DNA from: Amaranthus tricolor
Lineage: Eukaryota; Streptophyta; Magnoliopsida; Caryophyllales; Amaranthaceae
DNA: 64,000 bases
Assembly (NCBI RefSeq): GCF_026212465.1
Contig: NC_080051.1
Location: 2,629,001 to 2,693,000, forward strand
Direction: 5' to 3'
A model generated the notes under the pieces. That model was not told where the DNA came from. It searched no databases and saw only the letters and a list, made by a program, of their open reading frames with translations. The number at the start of each line of letters is the position of its first letter. Position 1 is the first letter of the stretch. Of this stretch, positions 57,550 through 64,000 are shown one piece after another. A program made the position numbers and the translations under genes.

Positions 57550-60500
57550 TCAATGATCAATGAAGAATGAACAAGGATCAATGATCAATAAAGAATGAAC
57601 GATGAAGAATGAACAAGGATCAATGATCAATGACGAATGAACGATGAAGAATGAACAAAGATCAATGATCAATGAAGAATGAACGATGAAGAATGAACAA
57701 GGATCAATGATCAATGAAGAATGAACGATGAAGAATGAACAAGCATCAATGATCAATGAAGATAGAACGATGAAGAATGAACAAGGATCAATGATTAATG
57801 ACGAATGAACGATGAAGAAAGAACAAGGATCAATGATCAATGAAGAATGAACGATGAAGAATGAACAAGGATTAATGGTCAATAACGAATGAACGATGAA
57901 GAATGAACAAGGATCAATGATCAATGACGAATGAACGATGAAGAATGAACAAGGATCAATGATCAATGAAGAATGAACGATGAAGAATGAACAAGGATCA
58001 ATGGTCAATGACGAATGAACGATGAAGAATGAACAAGGATCAATGGTCAATGACGAATGAACGATGAAGAATGAACAAGGATCAATGCTCAATATCGAAT
58101 GAACGATGAAGAATGAACAAGGATCAATGATCAATAAAGAATGAACGATGAAAAATGAACAAGGATCAATAATCAATGAAGAATGAACGATGAAGAATGA
58201 AAAAGGATCAATGTTCAATGAAGAATGAACGATGAAGAATGAACAAGGATCAATGATCAATGAAGAATGAACGATGAAGAATGAACGATGAAGAATGAAC
58301 AAGGAACAATGGTCAATGACGAATGAACGATGAAGAATGAACAAGGATCAATGATCAAAGAAGAATGAACAATGAAAATGAAGAAGGATCAATGATCAAT
58401 GAAGAATGAACGATGAAGAATGAACAAGGATCAATGATCAATGACGAATGAACGATGAAGAATGAACAAAGATCAATGATCAATGAAGAATGAACGATGA
58501 AGAATGAACAAGGATCAATGATCAATGAAGAATGAACGATGAAGAATGAACAAGGATCAATGATCAATGAAGAATGAACGATGAAGAATGAACAAGGATT
58601 AATGGTCAATGACGAATGAACGATGAAGAATGAACAAGGATCAATGATCAATGAAGAATGAACGATGAAGAATGAACAAGGATCAATGCTCAATGACGAA
58701 TGAACGATGAAGAATGAACAAGGATTAATGGTCAATGACGAATGAACGATGAAGAATGAACAAGGATCAATGATCAATGAAGAATGAACGATGAAGAATG
58801 AACAAGGATCAATGATCAATGAAGAATGAACGATGAAGAATGAACAAGCATCAATGATCAATGAAGATAGAACGATGAAGAATGAACAAGGATCAATGAT
58901 TAATGACGAATGAACGATGAAGAAAGAACAAGGATCAATGATCAATGAAGAATGAACGATGAAGAATGAACAAGGATTAATGGTCAATGACGAATGAACG
59001 ATGAAGAATGAACAAGGATCAATGATCAATGACGAATGAACGATGAAGAATGAACAAGGATCAATGATCAATGAAGAATGAACGATGAAGAATGAACAAG
59101 GATCAATGGTTAATGACGAATGAACGATGAAGAATGAACAAGGATCAATGGTTAATGACGAATGAACGATGAAGAATGAACAAGGATCAATGCTCAATAT
59201 CGAATGAACGATGAAGAATGAACAAGGATCAATGATCAATAAAGAATGAACGATGAAAAATGAACAAGGATCAATAATCAATGAAGAATGAACGATGAAG
59301 AATGAAAAAGGATCAATGTTCAATGAAGAATGAACGATGAAGAATGAACAAGGATCAATGATCAATGAAGAATGAACGATGAAGAATGAACGATGAAGAA
59401 TGAACAAGGAACAATGGTCAATGACGAATGAACGATGAAGAATGAACAAGGATCAATGATCAATGACGAATGAACGATGAAGAATGAACAAGGATTAATG
59501 GTCAATGACGAATGAACGATGAAGAATGAACAAGGATCAATGATCAATGAAGAATGAACGATGAAGAATGAACAAGGATCAATGATCAATGAAGAATGAA
59601 CGATGAAGAATGAACAAGCATCAATGATCAATGAAGATAGAACGATGAAGAATGAACAAGGATCAATGATTAATGACGAATGAACGATGAAGAAAGAACA
59701 AGGATCAATGATCAATGAAGAATGAACGATGAAGAATGAACAAGGATTAATGGTCAATGACGAATGAACGATGAAGAATGAACAAGGATCAATGATCAAT
59801 GACGAATGAACGATGAAGAATGAACAAGGATCAATGATCAATGAAGAATGAACGATGAAGAATGAACAAGGATCAATGGTTAATGACGAATGAACGATGA
59901 AGAATGAACAAGGATCAATGGTCAATGACGAATGAACGATGAAGAATGAACAAGGATCAATGCTCAATATCGAATGAACGATGAAGAATGAACAAGGATC
60001 AATGATCAATAAAGAATGAACGATGAAAAATGAACAAGGATCAATAATCAATGAAGAATGAACGATGAAGAATGAAAAAGGATCAATGTTCAATGAAGAA
60101 TGAACGATGAAGAATGAACAAGGATCAATGATCAATGAAGAATGAACGATGAAGAATGAACGATGAAGAATGAACAAGGAACAATGGTCAATGACGAATG
60201 AACGATGAAGAATGAACAAGGATCAATGATCAATGAAGAATGAACAAGGATCAATGATCAATGAAGAATGAACGATGAAGAATGAACAAGGATCAATGAT
60301 CAATGAAGAATGAACGATGAAGAATGAACAAGGATCAATGATCAATGAAGAATGAACGATGAAGAATGAATAAGGATCAATGATCAATGACGAATGAACG
60401 ATGAAGAATGAACAAGGATCAATGATCAATGACGAATGAACGATGAAGAATGAACAAGGATCAATGATCAATGAAGAATGAACAATAAAGAATGAACAAA

Positions 60501-63500
60501 GATCAATGATCAATGAAGAATGAACGATGAAGAATGAACAAGGATCAATGGTCAATGACGAATGAACGATGAAGAATGAACAAAGATCAATGATTAATGA
60601 AAAATGAACGATGAAGAATGAACAAGGATCAATGATCAATGAAGAATGAACAATGAAGAATGAACAAAGATCAATGATCAATGAAGAATGAACAATGAAG
60701 AATGAACAAGGATCAATAGTCAATGTCGAATGAACGATGAAGAATGAACAAAGATCAATGATCAAAGAAGAATGAACGGTGAAAAATGAACAAGGATCAA
60801 TGATCAATGAAGAATGAACGATAAAGAATGAACAAGGATTAATGGTCAATGACGAATTTACGATGAAGAATGAACAAGGATCAATGATCAATGAAGAATG
60901 AACGATTATGAATGAACAAGGATCAATGATCAATGAAGAATGAACGATGAAGAATGAGAAAAGATCAATGATCAATGAAGAATGAACAAGGATCAATGAT
61001 CAATGAAGAATGAACGATGAAGAATGAACAAGGATCAATGATCAATGAAGAATGAACGATGAAGAATGAACAAGGATCAATGGTCAATGACGAATGAACG
61101 ATGAAGAATGAACAAGGATCAATGATCAAAGAAGAATGAACAATGAAAATGAAGAAGGATCAATGATCAATGAAGAATGAACGATGAAGAATGAACAAGG
61201 ATCAATGATCAATGACGAATGAACGATGAAGAATGAACAAAGATCAATGATCAATGAAGAATGAACGATGAAGAATGAACAAGGATCAATGATCAATGAA
61301 GAATGAACGATGAAGAATGAACAAGGATCAATGATCAATGAAGAATGAACGATGAAGAATGAATAAGGATTAATGGTCAATGACGAATGAACGATGAAGA
61401 ATGAACAAGGATCAATGTTCAATGAAGAATGAACGATGAAGAATGAACAAGGATCAATGCTCAATGACGAATGAACGATGAAGAATGAACAAGGATTAAT
61501 GGTCAATGACGAATGAACGATGAAGAATGAACAAGGATCAATGATCAATGAAGAATGAACGATGAAGAATGAACCAGGATCAATGATCAATGAAGAATGA
61601 ACGATGAAGAATGAACAAGCATCAATGATCACTGAAGATAGAACGATGAAGAATGAACAAGGATCAATGATTAATGACGAATGAACGATGAAGAAAGAAC
61701 AAGGATCAATGATCAATGAAGAATGAACGATGAAGAATGAACAAGGATTAATGGTCAATGACGAATGAACGATGAAGAATGAACAAGGATCAATGATCAA
61801 TGACGAATGAACGATGAAGAATGAACAAGGATCAATGATCAATGAAGAATGAACGATGAAGAATGAACAAGGATCAATGGTCAATGACGAATGAACGATG
61901 AAGAATGAACAAGGATCAATGGTCAATGACGAATGAACGATGAAGAATGAACAAGGATCAATGCTCAATATCGAATGAACGATGAAGAATGAACAAGGAT
62001 CAATGATCAATAAAGAATGAACGATGAAAAATGAACAAGGATCAATAATCAATGAAGAATGAACGATGAAGAATGAAAAAGGATCAATGTTCAATGAAGA
62101 ATGAACGATGAAGAATGAACAAGGATCAATGATCAATGAAGAATGAACGATGAAGAATGAACGATGAAGAATGAACAAGGAACAATGGTCAATGACGAAT
62201 GAACGATGAAGAATGAACAAGAATCAATGATCAATGAAGAATGAACAAGGATCAATGATCAATGAAGAATGAACGATGAAGAATGAACAAGGATCAATGA
62301 TCAATGAAGAATGAACGATGAAGAATGAACAAGGATCAATGATCAATGAAGAATGAACGATGAAGAATGAATAAGGATCAATGATCAATGACGAATGAAC
62401 GATGAAGAATGAACAAGGATCAATGATCAATGACGAATGAACGATGAAGAATGAACAAGGATCAATGATCAATGAAGAATGAACGATGAAGAATGAACAA
62501 GGATCAATGGTCAATGACGAATGAACGATGAAGAATGAACAAGGATCAATGATCAATGAAGAATGTACGATGAAGAATGAACAAGGATCAATGATCAATG
62601 AAGAATGAACGATGAAGAATGAACAAGGATCAATGATCAATGAAGAATGAACGATGAAGAATGAACAAGGATCAATGATTAATGAAAAATGAACGATGAA
62701 GAATGAACAAGGATTAATGGTCAATGACAAATGAACGATGAAGAATGAACAAGGATCAATGATCAATGAAGAATGAATGATGAATAATGAACATGGATCA
62801 ATGGTCAATGACGAATGAACGATGAAGAATGAACAAGGGTCATTGATCAATGAAGAATGAACGATTAAGAATGAACAAGGATCAATGATCAATTAAGAAT
62901 GAACGATGAAGAATGAACAAGGATCAATGATCAATGAAGAATGAACGATGAAGAATGAACAAGGATCAATGGTCAATGACGAATGAACGATGAAGAATGA
63001 ACAAGGATCAATGATCAAAGAAGAATGAACGATGAAGAATGAACAAGGATCAATGATTTATGAAGAATGAACAATGAAGAATGAACAAGGATCAATGGTC
63101 AATGACGAATGAACGATGAAGAATGAACAAGGATCATTGATCAATGAAGAATGAACGATGAAGAATGAACAAGGATCAATGATCAATGAAGAATGAACGA
63201 TGAAGAATGAACAAGGATTAATGATCAATGAAGAATGAACAAGGATCAATGATCAATAAAGAATGAACGATGAAGAATGAACAAGGATCAATGCTCAATG
63301 ACGAATGAACGATGAAGAATGAACAAAGATCAATGATCAATGAAGAATGAACGATGAAGAATGAACAAGGATCAATGATCAATGAAGAATGAACGATGAA
63401 GAATGAACAAGCATCAATGATCAATGAAGATAGAACGATGAAGAATGAACAAGGATCAATGATCAATGACGAATGAACGATGAAGAAAGAACAAGGATCA

Positions 63501-64000
63501 ATGATCAATGAAGAATGAACGATGAAGAATGAACAAGGATTAATGGTCAATGACGAATGAACGATGAAGAATGAACAAGGATCAATGCTCAATGACGAAT
63601 GAACGATGAAGAATGAACAAGGATCAATGATCAATGAAGAATGAACGATGAAGAATGAACAAGGATTAATGGTCAATGACGAATGAACGATGAAGAATGA
63701 ACAAGCATCAATGATCAATGAAGAATGAACGATGAAGAATGAACAAGGATCAATGATCAATGAAGAATGAACGATGAAGAATGAACAAGGATCAATGGTC
63801 AATGACGAATGAACGATGAAGAATGAACAAGGATCAATGATCAATGAAGAATGAACGATGAAGAATGAACAAGGATCAATGATTAATGAAAAATGAACGA
63901 TGAAGAATGAACAAGGATTAATGGTCAATGACGAATGAACGATGAAGAATGAACAAGGATCAATGATCAATGAAGAATGAACAATAAAGAATGAACAAAG
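57550..64000. repeat. Higher-order repeat domain F
   Basis: A block edge marked by the 56-bp unit recurs at 58344, 59449, 60219 and 62220, giving steps of 1,105, 770 and 2,001 bp. The combined 2,771-bp period (14 x 198 minus 1) is confirmed by 58355 to 61126. Linked variants are GATTAATGACG, GCTCAATATCG, GATCAATAAAGAATG and ATAATCAATG. The last 1.6 kb (from about 62224) return to the order of domains B and E and run out of the window without a boundary. Confidence 0.82.
58841..59610. repeat. 770-bp tandem duplication, copy 1
   Basis: The GCATCAATG plus GATA landmark at 58847 recurs at 59617, offset 770 bp (14 x 55), with the same flanking order (AAGAAAGAAC, GGTTAATGACG, GCTCAATATCG, the 56-bp unit). 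One visible difference is GGTTAATGACG near 59149 against GGTCAATGACG near 59919. Confidence 0.8.

Larger units (their letters stand above)
1..64000. repeat. 42-bp satellite array filling the window
   Basis: Every line of the window is made of variants of one 42-bp unit with no unique sequence between copies. The unit is three 14-mers in the order GAACAAGGATCAAT, then GATCAATGAAGAAT, then GAACGATGAAGAAT. Two main unit types alternate irregularly. In one, the middle 14-mer is as above. In the other, it reads GGTCAATGACGAAT, often preceded by GGATTAAT instead of GGATCAAT. Consensus composition is 21 A, 10 G, 7 T and 4 C, so the + strand is strongly purine-biased. There is one CpG per consensus unit (in GAACGAT) and a second in GACGAAT variants. 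No gene, promoter, terminator or RNA gene can be supported anywhere. The array continues beyond both window ends. The class (centromeric, subtelomeric or other) cannot be told from sequence alone. Confidence 0.97.

Noticed and set aside
10..63970. About one hundred - strand open frames of 61 to 425 codons.
   Set aside because: All translate the same 14-residue repeat, begin and end at 28- or 56-bp units or at variants such as GATTTAT and CAATTAAG that give in-frame stops, and have no unique sequence. They are by-products of the repeat period.
1..64000. CRISPR array.
   Set aside because: Regular short repeats are present, but there are no unique spacers: what lies between any two repeat copies is another copy of the satellite.
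1..64000. Iteron-type replication origin or partition site.
   Set aside because: Iterons number a few to tens next to a rep gene. Here there are about 1,500 units and no gene of any kind.
1..64000. Telomere repeat, because the base period is 7 bp.
   Set aside because: The heptamers do not match the TTTAGGG-type or other G-run telomere motifs, are diverged from each other, and lack the G-rich strand.
1..64000. Human-type satellite II/III, because GAATG pentamers are frequent.
   Set aside because: Satellite II/III is built on a 5-bp GGAAT period. Here the period is 7, 14 and 42, and GGAAT is essentially absent.
1..64000. Heat-shock elements from repeated GAA.
   Set aside because: Functional elements need alternating GAA and TTC on one strand at 5-bp spacing. 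The GAA triplets here are all in the same orientation.
1..64000. Triplex (H-DNA) forming purine tract.
   Set aside because: Purine bias is strong, but runs are interrupted by T or C every few bases, so no long mirror-symmetric purine tract exists.
1..64000. Assigning a species, or calling the array centromeric.
   Set aside because: There is no flanking gene, transposon or known family match to base it on. HOR structure suits centromeric arrays, but also subtelomeric and other heterochromatic satellites.

Overview
The whole 64 kb window is one uninterrupted tandem-repeat array. I find no gene, RNA gene, mobile element, CRISPR array or unique flanking sequence; both window ends lie inside the array. 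The dominant unit is 42 bp, made of three diverged 14-mers: GAACAAGGATCAAT (A), GATCAATGAAGAAT (B) and GAACGATGAAGAAT (C). Each 14-mer splits into two heptamers of the form GA(A/T)(C/G)(A/G)A(T/G), so the array is a hexamer-of-heptamers satellite with a base period of 7 bp. From the consensus, the + strand is about 74% purine and 50% A, with about 33% G+C and about 1,520 unit equivalents in the window.

Irregular units make higher-order repeats (HORs). The commonest is a 28-bp A-B dimer. Others are a 56-bp unit with C doubled, a 13-bp C variant and a lone 7-bp GAAGAAT. HOR periods equal a multiple of 14, corrected by +7 or -1 for the odd units they contain. Layout: about 1-17,190, domain A (0.53-0.62 kb blocks, then nested tandem duplications of 2,954 and 1,596 bp and an echo at 4,256 bp); 17,193-18,610, a disordered junction; about 18,600-27,465, domain B (alternating 1,036/1,120 bp blocks, a 2,156-bp super-period); 27,466-41,981, domain C (3,834-bp HOR, each with an internal 860-bp duplication); 41,982-48,201, domain D (3,442 and 2,050 bp, with a chimeric block); 48,202-57,549, domain E (3,401-bp HOR); 57,550-64,000, domain F (2,771 bp, made of 770 + 2,001).

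Every + strand frame is closed by TGA in each unit. One - strand frame stays open for up to 425 codons, reading a 14-residue repeat (HSSLIIDPCSFFIV). This follows from where the GATCAAT heptamers fall and is broken by every 28- or 56-bp unit and by recurrent stop variants, so I do not call genes.

Organism: not determinable. The size and nested HOR structure are most like a eukaryotic satellite (pericentromeric, subtelomeric or heterochromatic). Heptanucleotide tandem repeats also occur in some bacteria, but a 64 kb run would be extraordinary there. I see no evidence of a functional system; the interest lies in the hierarchy, the record of recombination, and a recurrent variant that creates a 14-bp perfect palindrome.
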